Shown piece after piece: positions 25,040-32,930 of a stretch of DNA of 35,249 nucleotides. Within the stretch, counting starts at the first letter, position 1, and each line of letters starts with the position of its first letter. Both the position numbers and the translations under genes were made by a program. This DNA is from Acidobacteriota bacterium (lineage in GTDB: Bacteria; Acidobacteriota; Vicinamibacteria; Marinacidobacterales; Marinacidobacteraceae), in contig VXWI01000104.1 of assembly GCA_009835985.1 (NCBI GenBank), positions 1 to 35,249 of the forward strand. The letters run 5' to 3'. The notes under the pieces are model-generated. The model was not told the origin of the DNA. It ran no database searches and worked only from the letters and a program-made list of their open reading frames with translations.

Positions 25040-25795
25040 ATGCGAATCGGAACATCATCTGTCCGAAGCATCCGAAAACGTCTTCCCGCGATCCTGCGCT
25101 GGCTCGCGGAAAGGCGGCCCGACATCGTGGCGCTCCAGAAGATTTCCGCACCCGAAGCCGCGTTCCCGACCCGGGTTCTGGAGGGAGTCGGCTACTACAG
25201 TGCGGCATTCGGCCCGACCTGTCGGACGGACTACGGTGTTGCCGTCCTGAGCCGACGGGAGCTGCCGAAGCCCGAGGTCCGATTTCGGGGCCTGCCCTGT
25301 CCGGAGGCGAATGGGGCTCGCCTACTGACGGTGGACGTAGGGGAGGTACGTTTTTCGTCCATCTACGCTCCGTTCGGGAACCCGCGCAAGTACGGCAACG
25401 AGCAGGCCATCGAGCGCCGCGTGGCATGGCTGCGATGCCTGCGGACCCACGTCCGTGAGCAGGGCTACGCCGAGCGGCAGAGCCTGTTGTGCGGGGACTT
25501 CAATGTCATCCCGGACGATGCTCCCACGCGAGGCGGCGCTTACAGCGAAAGGGAGCAACATGAGTTGACCCGGCTCTGTGAACTCGGGTTCGTGGACCTC
25601 TACCGCCGGGCTCACCCTGGCAAGAAAGCCGGCTTCAACTTCGGGTTCCAGTTTGCTGAGGAAGGTACTTCGAGGCTTCACCTGGTCCTTGGCAGCGCAC
25701 GTCTGGCGAACTGCTTGCGCGACGCGTGGGTGGACCTGGACTACCGAACCGAGGCCGCTCCCGTCGTCGTGGATCTGGATGGTGTCACCACGTGA
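25040..25795 (+). CDS. Exonuclease III / AP endonuclease-like protein with lost catalytic residues
   Basis: A 251-residue protein with the fold signature of XthA: MRIGTSSVRSIRKRLPAILR at the start, RPDIVALQ, FPTRVLEGVGY, YGVAVLS, Y109-A-P-F-G, and G152-D-F-N155. Compared with E. coli exonuclease III, the metal ligand E34 is K34 (LQK for LQE), N7 is S7, the R-x-D229 site is R-L-H214, and the C-terminal S-D-H is T-E-A (237-239). Y109 and the D-x-N pair remain. It should therefore lack normal nuclease activity and may bind DNA without cutting or have another role. AGGAGAGG (25027-25034) supports the ATG. A degenerate pseudogene would usually also show frameshifts, which are absent. Confidence 0.85.
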   Translation: MRIGTSSVRSIRKRLPAILRWLAERRPDIVALQKISAPEAAFPTRVLEGVGYYSAAFGPTCRTDYGVAVLSRRELPKPEVRFRGLPCPEANGARLLTVDVGEVRFSSIYAPFGNPRKYGNEQAIERRVAWLRCLRTHVREQGYAERQSLLCGDFNVIPDDAPTRGGAYSEREQHELTRLCELGFVDLYRRAHPGKKAGFNFGFQFAEEGTSRLHLVLGSARLANCLRDAWVDLDYRTEAAPVVVDLDGVTT

Positions 25796-25856
25796 GGTTG
25801 GCGGACCTTCGCGATCCGCAGTCCATCCCTGGCGAGTCCCTCCCGGAGGAGAGGCG

Positions 25857-25964
25857 ATGCTGAAGGCGCACTCGCTGCTTGCGGCCTCTCTCATCTCCAA
25901 CACAGCCTGCATCGCCATGTTTTCGAGCGACGGATCGCTCCGGCTACCGAACCTCCGAGGATAG
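25857..25964 (+). CDS. Possible small hydrophobic peptide
   Basis: A 35-codon frame with a very good ribosome-binding site (GGAGGAGAGG ending about 3 bases before the ATG). The product has a hydrophobic core (LLAASLISNTACIAMF) and looks like a short signal-type or membrane peptide. It sits between the exonuclease-like gene and the outer-membrane protein gene, on the same strand. No family is recognised; support is only the ribosome-binding site and composition. Confidence 0.35.
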   Translation: MLKAHSLLAASLISNTACIAMFSSDGSLRLPNLRG

Positions 25965-25988
25965 ACTTGGTGCGGTCGGGAGACGAAC

Positions 25989-26741
25989 GTGGCAAGGTCG
26001 GTTGCACACCGGAAGCGCGGGTCTTGGCCCGCGGTTGCGGTGGCCCTGCTGGTCGCGGCCGGGGCCGGTGCGCAGGACGGCCTCTACGTCGGGATTGGCG
26101 TCGGACGGGATCAGGGAGACATCACCTACACGAAGACCATCGGTCTCGACGTGCCACCTCCCAGCGAGGCGGCGGCGAGTGACGGGGCGGCCGGAGGCTT
26201 TCCTGCGTTCAGGGGAACGCTCGGGTACCGCGCCCCACTCATCGGCCAGCTCTTTATCGCGGGCGAAGTGGAGACGGCCATCCACGGCGACGATGGCGCC
26301 GCCGGTGCGCTGCGGGAGGGCACCGGGCTCGGGGACCGGGACGTTTGGCCTGGCGGCTGGACCTTTGATAAGGGACGGAGCATCGGCCTGAACGCGAAGC
26401 TTGGGATGGCCCCGGTCGGACTGCTTGGCGACGGCGGAGCGGCGTATGTGATCGTTGGGCTTCACCGGCTCGGCGCCACAATGAGGCTCGGTTTCGAGAA
26501 CGCGGACATGAGCGATGTCACGCCCTGGAGCCGAGCCCTGCGCTCGTGGGTTCGCGGGGTCGGGGTCGAGTTTGGGAGCGTGGCGAACCGCCTCGCGGTC
26601 GAGGTGCGGAGCACCTCGTCTCGTGCGGAATGGATGGACCCCGAGGCGGGGGATGGCTCGGTGCTCGGGTCCCCGCGGGTGGGTCATGCCTTCGCAACGG
26701 CCGAATGGGGCATCTTCCTCGGCTTCGTGCGGTCATTCTGA
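25989..26741 (+). CDS. Outer-membrane beta-barrel protein
   Basis: An exported protein of 250 residues. A signal peptide covers about 1-28 (VAVALLVAAGAGAQ). The mature part alternates polar and hydrophobic residues in strands (GLYVGIGVGRDQGDI, GLNAKLGMAPVGLLG, AAYVIVGLHRLGATMRLGF) and ends in ...IFLGFVRSF with the C-terminal Phe typical of barrels recognised by BAM. The length suits an 8- to 10-stranded barrel. It starts at GTG 25989 after GGGAG. The function is unknown. Confidence 0.78.
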   Translation: MARSVAHRKRGSWPAVAVALLVAAGAGAQDGLYVGIGVGRDQGDITYTKTIGLDVPPPSEAAASDGAAGGFPAFRGTLGYRAPLIGQLFIAGEVETAIHGDDGAAGALREGTGLGDRDVWPGGWTFDKGRSIGLNAKLGMAPVGLLGDGGAAYVIVGLHRLGATMRLGFENADMSDVTPWSRALRSWVRGVGVEFGSVANRLAVEVRSTSSRAEWMDPEAGDGSVLGSPRVGHAFATAEWGIFLGFVRSF

Positions 26742-27200
26742 GCCCGGTTCCCGGTCGCTCCGCTCCCTCCGCCAAAGCGAGAGCGCCCCGATCAAAGCAC
26801 TGGCACAACGTCCGCTTCGCTACAGATCCCGCTCCCTGAAGTGTGCCGTCTTCAGTTGCCATTGACACGCGCCGCTAACGGAGCAAGGGACGGAAGGGGG
26901 CTGCACCCCGAACCCCCGCAACGGTGCGCTCCCGGTTGAGCGGCCGCACCGTTGTGGTCACCCGCGTCCCGCAGGCGGACTAGGCCGCCGTCGGCCCGGT
27001 CGAGGCCATCCGGCTCCCCATCGTCGGGAAACTGACCAACGGAGTCGAGAACGGCCCGGATGAGCAGTGGCTCGACGCCCTCGTCCACTTGGAAAACCAC
27101 CCGACGGCCCGAGACCGGACCGTTCGCCGCCCCCACATCCACTCGCGAGCGGGTCCATATGCTCCTAGCTGACCAAGTGAAGCGCGGCGTGCATCCAGCG
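26742..27200. other. Unassigned stretch with an inverted repeat
   Basis: No gene can be supported. A perfect 10-bp inverted repeat (CAACGGTGCG, 26919-26928, with CGCACCGTTG, 26945-26954) encloses a 16-base loop. The part from about 26983 to 27172 is open on the plus strand without a start codon (IRLPIVGKLTNGVENG, DEQWLDALVHLENHP) and may be the relic of a lost gene. Confidence 0.4.
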
Positions 27201-27357
27201 CTATACGGAGCGGAGCATCGTCCACACGGGAATCCGTCGCGTCGTCAAGCTTGTGAGGCCAGAGGCGAGGAGCAGGACTAACAGAAGAAGCGCTCCTGGT
27301 CCGAGGAACTGGAGCAGTTTGGAAGTGCCAACCCAAGGGACGCTGCTGGCCAATAAC
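27201..27357 (-). pseudogene. Remnant of the 3' end of an ADOP permease gene
   Basis: About 157 bp closely resemble the end of the intact permease gene at 29064-29220. In the matching frame it reads LLASSVPWVGTSKLLQFLGP, then LASGLTSLTTRRIPVWTMLR and SV-stop, against ILASRVPWVDVSEPLQFLGP and ...IPVWPTLRSL-stop in the intact gene. Homology begins abruptly at about 27357 and ends at the stop codon at 27201. It is therefore the tail of a second copy cut off by insertion or deletion. Confidence 0.85.
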
Positions 27358-27462
27358 GGTGGTTCGCGTTCCTGACCGGGACCGCCGTTTCGTAACCCTC
27401 CGTTGCGCTCCGGAATCGCACGTCAACCGTGTGTGCCGCCTGTCGCATACGATCCATAGGCG

Positions 27463-27642
27463 ATGGAGAAGGCCGACCTCCTCAGCCGGGCTATGGGAGC
27501 GGCGAACCTCGAGGATCCTGTTGTGCGGGAGGCCGTGGAGGCCCTCTTCGAGAGTCTGGCCGCCGCACTTGAGCGCGGCGGCCGGGTGGTGCTGCCGCTG
27601 CTTGCGGGCTTCTTCGTTCCGTGGCGGGCTGTCTCTCGGTAG
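27463..27642 (+). CDS. Short HU/IHF-like DNA-binding protein, probably truncated
   Basis: A 59-residue product whose first 44 residues match the HU/IHF helical dimerisation region (MEKADLLSRAMG, VVREAVEALFESLAAALERG, GRVVL). The following LPLLAGFF corresponds to the start of the beta-sheet (normally GFGxF), but a stop after RAVSR removes the DNA-wrapping beta-arms; typical members have about 90 residues. It lies 30 bp before the next gene in the same direction, so the two look like an operon. It may be a dominant-negative partner or a decayed gene. Confidence 0.6.
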   Translation: MEKADLLSRAMGAANLEDPVVREAVEALFESLAAALERGGRVVLPLLAGFFVPWRAVSR

Positions 27643-27672
27643 GCTGTTGATGCTCGGCGCACACCTCGCACC

Positions 27673-28629
27673 GTGACCGCCATCGCCCACTTGGCTGGCC
27701 GCGAGGCCGCCCTCGAACCGCTCGGCTGGACCGGGCGGGACGCCACCTGGCTCGCCCTCGTCTGCCTCCACAGTGGCGTCTTCCTCCGCTCCCAGTTCGT
27801 GTTCCAGCAGGGTTGCAGCTCTCCCACCGCGCATCGCTTCGTGAAGCGCCTTCTCCAGGCCGCGGCCGCGCGTGAACGCCCCCTTTCGCCGGACCGTGGA
27901 CGCGCGAGCGAACAGTGCTGCCACATCACCGCGCGCCCCCTCTACCGGGCGCTCGACATCGAGCACGTCCGCCACCGGCGCGTTGGCTCCCCCGGCCTCC
28001 TCTTCCGCCGCCTGCTCGCCCTCGACTACGTCATCGAGCACCCCGACCTCCCGTGGCTCCCTACGGAGCACGAGAAGGTCGCCCGTTTCACGGCCCTCGG
28101 CATTCCGTCCGCCGACCTCCCCCAGCGCAGCTTCAGGGGCGCCGTCGCGCCCACCCGCCGCTACTTCGCCGTCACGCTCCCGGTCGCCGCCGACGAGCGC
28201 GCCGCAACCTTCGTCTACACCGTCTCCGGGAGTCGGGACCTCAACGCGCTCCGCTACTGGGGGGAGACCCACCAGTCCCTCTGGACCGCCCTCCGCCGCG
28301 GCGGGCGCACGGTGCAGGTCGTGGCCGTCACCCGCACCAGCGGCCACGCCCGATCGATCGGCAAGAAGCTCGCCAAGTGGTGCGGCCCGCCGCCCGCCGC
28401 GCAGGAAATCACGCCCCCGGAGCAGGAACTCATGGACGACGTCCAGCGCGCCCGCGAGACGCGCAACTGGCGGATCCTCGACAAGTGGGGCGGTGTCAAT
28501 GCCGTCGCCGACGCCCTCGAGGCCATCGAGAGCCGGAAGGACGCCAGCGCCCCGAGGGGTCCCTCGATCGACAGTTGCTCCACCCACGTCGCCGAACGCC
28601 TCGCGCCCGACTCCCTCACCCTCCCCTGA
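27673..28629 (+). CDS. Unknown protein with winged-helix-like N-terminus
   Basis: A 318-residue cytoplasmic protein starting at GTG 27673. The N-terminus (GWTGRDATWLALVCLHSGVF, LRSQF, AHRFVKRLL) looks like a winged helix-turn-helix. The middle has RRLLALDYVIEHPDLPWLPT, EHEKVARFTALGIP and a Arg/Tyr-rich strand region. I recall similar arrangements near integrases in plasmids and islands, and a replication-relaxation-type role is possible, but I cannot name the family with confidence. No catalytic motif is visible. It is paired with the HU-like gene and lies in the segment between the ADOP gene and its truncated copy. Confidence 0.72.
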   Translation: MTAIAHLAGREAALEPLGWTGRDATWLALVCLHSGVFLRSQFVFQQGCSSPTAHRFVKRLLQAAAARERPLSPDRGRASEQCCHITARPLYRALDIEHVRHRRVGSPGLLFRRLLALDYVIEHPDLPWLPTEHEKVARFTALGIPSADLPQRSFRGAVAPTRRYFAVTLPVAADERAATFVYTVSGSRDLNALRYWGETHQSLWTALRRGGRTVQVVAVTRTSGHARSIGKKLAKWCGPPPAAQEITPPEQELMDDVQRARETRNWRILDKWGGVNAVADALEAIESRKDASAPRGPSIDSCSTHVAERLAPDSLTLP

Positions 28630-29063
28630 TGGACCAGCGGCGCGGACGACGGAATTCCCCCTCGTTCCGCTCCTCCGGGGTCGCTCCGCCGTGAAAGACG
28701 CAGAAGACGCGCGACTTTCACCTTTTGGCCGTCCACGTGTTTCATCGGAACCCGTCCGGTTCTCGTTCTCCCCGTTGTGGTCGGGTCCCTGCGGGAACAC
28801 CCCGCCTGCCCGTTTTTCAGCGGGGAGGCGGGGTTGGGAGCGACCCCCACATTTCCTTCGGAAATGCGGCACGGAATCGGGCCGCGTGCGCGGCCCCGTC
28901 TTCCCGTGTCCGGGTCGCTCCCATCGCCGGCAACGCCAGCGAAATCATCCCTGCGGGAAGGCCAAATTCTTGTCTGCTGACCAGGTCCTGCGATGAGTGG
29001 CTGATGTCCCCGGACGCGGGATCCACCCCTCTCCAAAGACGATGACTAGGGCGGCCAGAGCCG
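28630..29063. other. 434-bp gap with a structured repeat and no gene
   Basis: The only recognisable structure is inverted-repeat element A (28836-28965). The flanking DNA shows no supported frame on either strand. Confidence 0.6.
28836..28965 (-). repeat. About 130-bp structured repeat, copy A
   Basis: A perfect 11-bp inverted repeat, GGGAGCGACCC (28836-28846) and GGGTCGCTCCC (28912-28922), encloses the hairpins ATTTCC-TTC-GGAAAT (about 28851-28865) and GGGCCGC-GTGC-GCGGCCC. A tail to 28965 follows. The reverse complement matches 35104-35230; the first 19 bases (35104-35122) are identical. Confidence 0.8.
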
Positions 29064-31481
29064 CTATAGCGAGCGCAGTGTCGGCCAGACGGGAATTCGC
29101 CGGGTCGTGAGACTCGTGAGGCCGGAGGCGAGGAGCAGCAGCAAGAGAAGAAGCGCTCCGGGTCCGAGGAACTGGAGCGGTTCGGAAACGTCAACCCAGG
29201 GGACGCGGCTGGCCAATATACGGCAGAGGATCCATCCGCCCAACGTGCCGAGGCTCACGCCGGCCACCGCGTTTGTGGCGGCACCGCGCAAGGCGATCCA
29301 CGCGATGCGTTCCGGATCTGCCCCCAGCGCCGCACGCACGGCGATTTCATACTTCCGGCGAGACGCGAAATCGGCCACCTGGCCGACTCCTCCACCGACG
29401 GCGAGTAGGACACCGGCAACGGCGAAGGCGCCAAGCGCGACCGCGCCCAGAACCGGTGCTCCGAGACGACCGATGCGGCGTGCCCGAACCGACGCGACCC
29501 GTAAGGTCCTTAGCGAGGGATCCACGGTCGGCGGTACCCGTGCGAGCGCGGCCATCTGGCCAGCCGAGGGTTCATCTCTGAGGCGCACCACCACTTCGAC
29601 CGTCCTCACGCCTCGAAGAACGGGTGGGATCGAATAGGGGACGTACGCGGTCGGAACGGACTCTTCCCCTGGGAAGATGCGGATATCGGGGACGATGCCG
29701 ACAATACGGGCTCGGGCTGTTTCAACGAGAAACGACCGGTTCAATGCGGCCTCAGTCTCCGACAGCGCGGCTGCGTACGATTGATCGACGACGGCAACGC
29801 GTTCGGCGATGGCGGTGTCTGACTCCCGGAACCCACGCCCCTGGAGGACCGGTATCCGCAAAACATCGAACAAGGTCGCGCTCACTCGCCTCGTCGCACG
29901 CCCAGAACTGCGGTCCCACGTGCCCGGTGAACCGGAGGTTGGAAAGGTCCTGCTCCCTCCCGGTTGGTCAGGCAGGGAGTCGGCAAACGCTGCGGCCTCC
30001 ACATCGACTCGGCGCTCGAATCTTGCCTTGAGTTCTGTCAGCAGCGCCACCTCGGAGTCATAAGGCAGGGTGCTCTCACCCGACTGACCGCCAAAGTCCA
30101 CCGTGAGTTGGACCAGTTGACGATCGTCGTAGCCGCTTCGCACCGTCAGCAGAGCCCACGCGCTGCCGCCCACCACCGCAGTTGCCGTCAGCATCATCGT
30201 GGCGGCGGCGCAACCCAGAGTCAGCCCCGCGGCAGTGAACAGGCCCGGGCGCGTCGTTGCCCAGGCACGACCAGAGGCCAGACGACGGTGGCGCAGGCCG
30301 TCGAGCAGTAGAGGTGCCTCGGCCACGACCGTGACAGCGATGACCGTCAGGAGCGCCAGCGGGATGGCGCTTCCCGCGAGGTTCCACTCCCTGGCAAACG
30401 GAAGCGCGGCACCATAGCTACGAAACAAGGGTATGAGTGTGTAAGCGACCAACGTGCTTCCCACGGCAACAGCGACGCCGAGGCAAAGCATCCGGGATGT
30501 TGCGGCCCCCACCTGGTCCGCCCACGAGGCACCCAGCGATCTACGCCTGTCCCATCGGGTGCGTTCGGCAGCGACGCGGGATAGCCGAAGCCCGAAAACG
30601 CTGATCGCGGCCATGGCGACGAGCAAGATGGCGCCGATCATCAGGAGTTCGAGAGTCGGGCGGACTGAGGCCGTCAGCTGATCCGTGAGCGAAATGGCGG
30701 TAATGCGTTCGCCGTCGGTCCTGAAGCCGGCGTTTTGCAGCACGGCCGTCGCTTCCGCGCCGGCCGCCGGTACTGCCATTCCGGATTGCAAGCGACCGAC
30801 AGTGAGCGCATACCGTCTTGCTCCTGGCTCCGGCTCTTTCCGACGGGCGGGGATCCACATCACCTCCGCCGGGTTCGGGGCGAGGAAGCCCACCGGCATA
30901 ACGCCAATGACTTCGAAGGTCTGGTTGTCCAAGACGATCTGCGAACCAACCACATCCGGCGAGGCCCCAAACGCAGACTGCCAAAACTCGTGGGCCAGCA
31001 GTACGACGCTGCGTCCGGTTTCTGGTTCCACCGAGCGGAGCTGACCGGACGGCCGCCCTGACTCGTGGTCGTCGGGAAAGAAGTCGCGACCCTGCGCTGG
31101 ACGGACGCCAAGCGCCTCCAGAGCCTCCGGCGGCCAAATACCTACCCGTACGGAGCGACCGTCGTCGTCCCCCAACGTCCGGTCAACGGTCAAGAACTGG
31201 CCAAGCCAGACGAAAGCGGATGACTCCCCGCTCAGCAGCGCAACCTCGTGGTCCGACAGCCGTTCGAAGCTCCCGGGGGTCGGCCTGGTACTGGAGAGGA
31301 CAACGAGTTGCCCTGGATTCTCGTAGGGCAGCGACCGATCTGTGACTGAGACCCAGATGGCCGTCACGCTCTGGCTGGCACCCACGGCCAGGATCAACAC
31401 CCCGACAATCGTCGCCGTGTTCCCCGGCGCGGCTGTCAAGGAGCGCCACCCAGCGATCCAAGCGGCGCGGAGCCGGGCCAA
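29064..31481 (-). CDS. Orphan ADOP-type FtsX/MacB permease
   Basis: A permease of about 805 residues with two MacB-type halves, as in acidobacterial duplicated orphan permeases. Each half has membrane segments flanking a periplasmic domain (ATIVGVLILAVGASQSVTAI, LELLMIGAILLVAMAAISVF, then LFTAAGLTLGCAAATMMLTA, LGAVALGAFAVAGVLLAVGG, SRRKYEIAVRAALGADPERI). No ABC ATPase is adjacent. The substrate is unknown; MacB relatives act in mechanotransmission and peptide/toxin export with TolC. The frame is open to an ATG at 31643, but that would overlap the ankyrin gene by 149 bp; TTG 31481, 14 bp after the ankyrin stop and just before the first membrane segment, gives the usual length. The start is uncertain. 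Confidence 0.88.
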   Translation of the reverse strand: MARLRAAWIAGWRSLTAAPGNTATIVGVLILAVGASQSVTAIWVSVTDRSLPYENPGQLVVLSSTRPTPGSFERLSDHEVALLSGESSAFVWLGQFLTVDRTLGDDDGRSVRVGIWPPEALEALGVRPAQGRDFFPDDHESGRPSGQLRSVEPETGRSVVLLAHEFWQSAFGASPDVVGSQIVLDNQTFEVIGVMPVGFLAPNPAEVMWIPARRKEPEPGARRYALTVGRLQSGMAVPAAGAEATAVLQNAGFRTDGERITAISLTDQLTASVRPTLELLMIGAILLVAMAAISVFGLRLSRVAAERTRWDRRRSLGASWADQVGAATSRMLCLGVAVAVGSTLVAYTLIPLFRSYGAALPFAREWNLAGSAIPLALLTVIAVTVVAEAPLLLDGLRHRRLASGRAWATTRPGLFTAAGLTLGCAAATMMLTATAVVGGSAWALLTVRSGYDDRQLVQLTVDFGGQSGESTLPYDSEVALLTELKARFERRVDVEAAAFADSLPDQPGGSRTFPTSGSPGTWDRSSGRATRRVSATLFDVLRIPVLQGRGFRESDTAIAERVAVVDQSYAAALSETEAALNRSFLVETARARIVGIVPDIRIFPGEESVPTAYVPYSIPPVLRGVRTVEVVVRLRDEPSAGQMAALARVPPTVDPSLRTLRVASVRARRIGRLGAPVLGAVALGAFAVAGVLLAVGGGVGQVADFASRRKYEIAVRAALGADPERIAWIALRGAATNAVAGVSLGTLGGWILCRILASRVPWVDVSEPLQFLGPGALLLLLLLLASGLTSLTTRRIPVWPTLRSL

Positions 31482-31494
31482 GATGGGGCTGGCT

Positions 31495-32277
31495 CTAGCG
31501 CGGGTTGTCGGAACCGCCGTTCCTCCCGAGCATAGCGGTGAGTCCCGCGTTTCCGATGCTACTCGCGAGCATCCGCGCGGAAACCGTCCCGGGAGCGATG
31601 GCCGCGTCTGCCCCGGCGTCGAGGAGCGAGCGAACCACACCAAGACGCTCCTCAGCGTCTACCGCCAGTTCCATCCCCGGAGGCGTTTGGCCCGAGGAGG
31701 CGAGCATCCAGCCAAAGACGACAGCCGTCAGCGGTGTCATGTTGTTTGGATTCGCGTACGCGTTTGGGTCTGCGCCCGCCCGGAGCAGCAGCAGAGTTGC
31801 CTCAGGCCGTCCGAAAAACGCTGCGCGGCCGAGTGGCGTGCCACCCGAAGGATCAACAACGGTCGTGTCCGCTCCCGCTTCCAACAGGAGGGCCAGAACG
31901 TCGACCGCATTCGCTTGGGCTGCCCGATGCAAAGCGCTCATCCCTCCGCTGTTGGCGTTCGCCGTGACGCCGTCCGTCAGCAACTCCCTCACCCGATCAG
32001 CATCGGACGCCAGCGCTGCCGCCACCAACTGTCCTTCGGGTCCCGTGTCAGGAGACGCCTGGGCGCCGCTGCCAGAGGTGCTGGAGATCGTCACGCGGGC
32101 GGAGACTCCCGTGTCGCCGGGGTAACTCGCAGATTCCCTGGAAACCGACGACAGCACTGGCGACCGGAAGCTCAGGAACGCTGCGACCACGATGATCCCC
32201 AGCGCAGCCAACACCCCGACAACAACCCAGCGCCGGACCCGGTCAGGTCGTGGCGGACTGAGCATTTGGTTTGTCAT
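31495..32277 (-). CDS. Membrane-anchored ankyrin-repeat protein
   Basis: A 260-residue protein with an N-terminal membrane anchor (VVVGVLAALGIIVVAAFL, about 18-35), a Ser/Gly-rich linker, then ankyrin repeats from about residue 80 (LVAAALASDADRVRELLTDG, MSALHRAAQANAVDVLALLL, EAGAD, GTPLGRAAFFGRPEATLLLL, RAGADPNAYANPNNMTPLTA). The repeats would face the periplasm. It is followed by the ADOP gene and preceded, 115 bp upstream, by a four-Cys peptide gene on the same strand, so the three probably form an operon. It may be a partner or specificity factor for the permease or for the peptide; this is inferred from position. Confidence 0.88.
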   Translation of the reverse strand: MTNQMLSPPRPDRVRRWVVVGVLAALGIIVVAAFLSFRSPVLSSVSRESASYPGDTGVSARVTISSTSGSGAQASPDTGPEGQLVAAALASDADRVRELLTDGVTANANSGGMSALHRAAQANAVDVLALLLEAGADTTVVDPSGGTPLGRAAFFGRPEATLLLLRAGADPNAYANPNNMTPLTAVVFGWMLASSGQTPPGMELAVDAEERLGVVRSLLDAGADAAIAPGTVSARMLASSIGNAGLTAMLGRNGGSDNPR

Positions 32278-32392
32278 CTGGCGGCGCTTGACTTGTGGAC
32301 CGCGATCCTTGGAGCAACGATGGCCGGCCCCGACGCACGCCGCTGTCGAGCGCGTTCAGTCCGCGCGCACCGAGCCCGCTGCGCCGTTTCCG

Positions 32393-32548
32393 TCAGATAC
32401 AGACGATGGCTGTAAAACAACTTATGACGTTTCCATCCCCATCGTAGAGGCAAATCTCGGCGGGAAAACAAAGCAACTGCGCGAGTGTCGGACTGGCCCA
32501 AAGCACCGCGAGTCCGAGCGCCGCGATGCCCACCAACAGAGTTCTCAC
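32393..32548 (-). CDS. Secreted four-cysteine hairpin peptide 1
   Basis: A 51-residue precursor. Residues 1-24 are a signal peptide (LLVGIAALGLAVLWASPTLA, Q). The mature 27 residues contain four Cys in the pattern C-x5-C-x10-C-x5-C-I, centred on YDGDGN, and end two residues after the last Cys pair partner (VCI). The pattern predicts a beta-hairpin stapled by two disulfides (C1-C4, C2-C3). The mature net charge is about -3 at neutral pH, so it is not a cationic antimicrobial type. AGGAGG, seven bases before GTG 32548, fixes the start; earlier in-frame codons are not needed. A probable promoter lies at 32579-32587. It is upstream of the ankyrin and ADOP genes. I do not recognise any known family. 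Confidence 0.75.
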   Translation of the reverse strand: MRTLLVGIAALGLAVLWASPTLAQLLCFPAEICLYDGDGNVISCFTAIVCI

Positions 32549-32930
32549 CTGGAAGCCTCCTAGCGGAATCCGAGCGACATTATGCCACCGGTCGTTCGGG
32601 GTGCCGAACAGACCGCCCGCCCTCATTGCCCCCGACGGCTCGACAGCCGGAAGGTCCAATCGGTGGAGCCGAACGTCACGCCGTTACGGTGCTTTCCTCA
32701 GTTGCACGGCTCTCCCGCATCTGGATCGCGGGTCGTCACTCCCGCCTCGGCACGGGATTCCCCGCCTCACCGAACCCACGGCGGCGACCACTTCCGCGCC
32801 ACCTTGCACCGCGCGACACTGGGACGCATTGTTCGCCTAGTTGCGGATCGAGGCGCGTGGGTAGGCTTCGTCGGCGAGGCTGGCCCGCCTAGCGGGCCGC
32901 TCTCCCGTTCTATCTCAAAGGAAACACGCC
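32549..32930. other. Divergent promoter region between peptide 1 and TolC genes
   Basis: No gene is supported. It holds the probable promoter of peptide 1 (32579-32587, minus) and, on the plus side, a 7-bp hairpin GGCCCGC-CTA-GCGGGCC (32882-32898) in the likely leader of the TolC gene. Confidence 0.55.
32579..32587 (-). promoter_or_regulatory. Probable extended -10 promoter of peptide 1 gene
   Basis: On the minus strand TGGCATAAT fits an extended -10 element (CATAAT, 32584-32579). Transcription would start near 32572, giving a leader of about 24 bases before GTG 32548 that contains the AGGAGG site. The -35 region (TTCGGC, spacing 18) is weak. Confidence 0.45.

Noticed and set aside
26980..28872. 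A 630-codon minus-strand frame over the 27-29 kb segment
   Set aside because: It runs antisense to the HU-like and winged-helix-like genes and in the wrong frame through the ADOP remnant; the product is low complexity.
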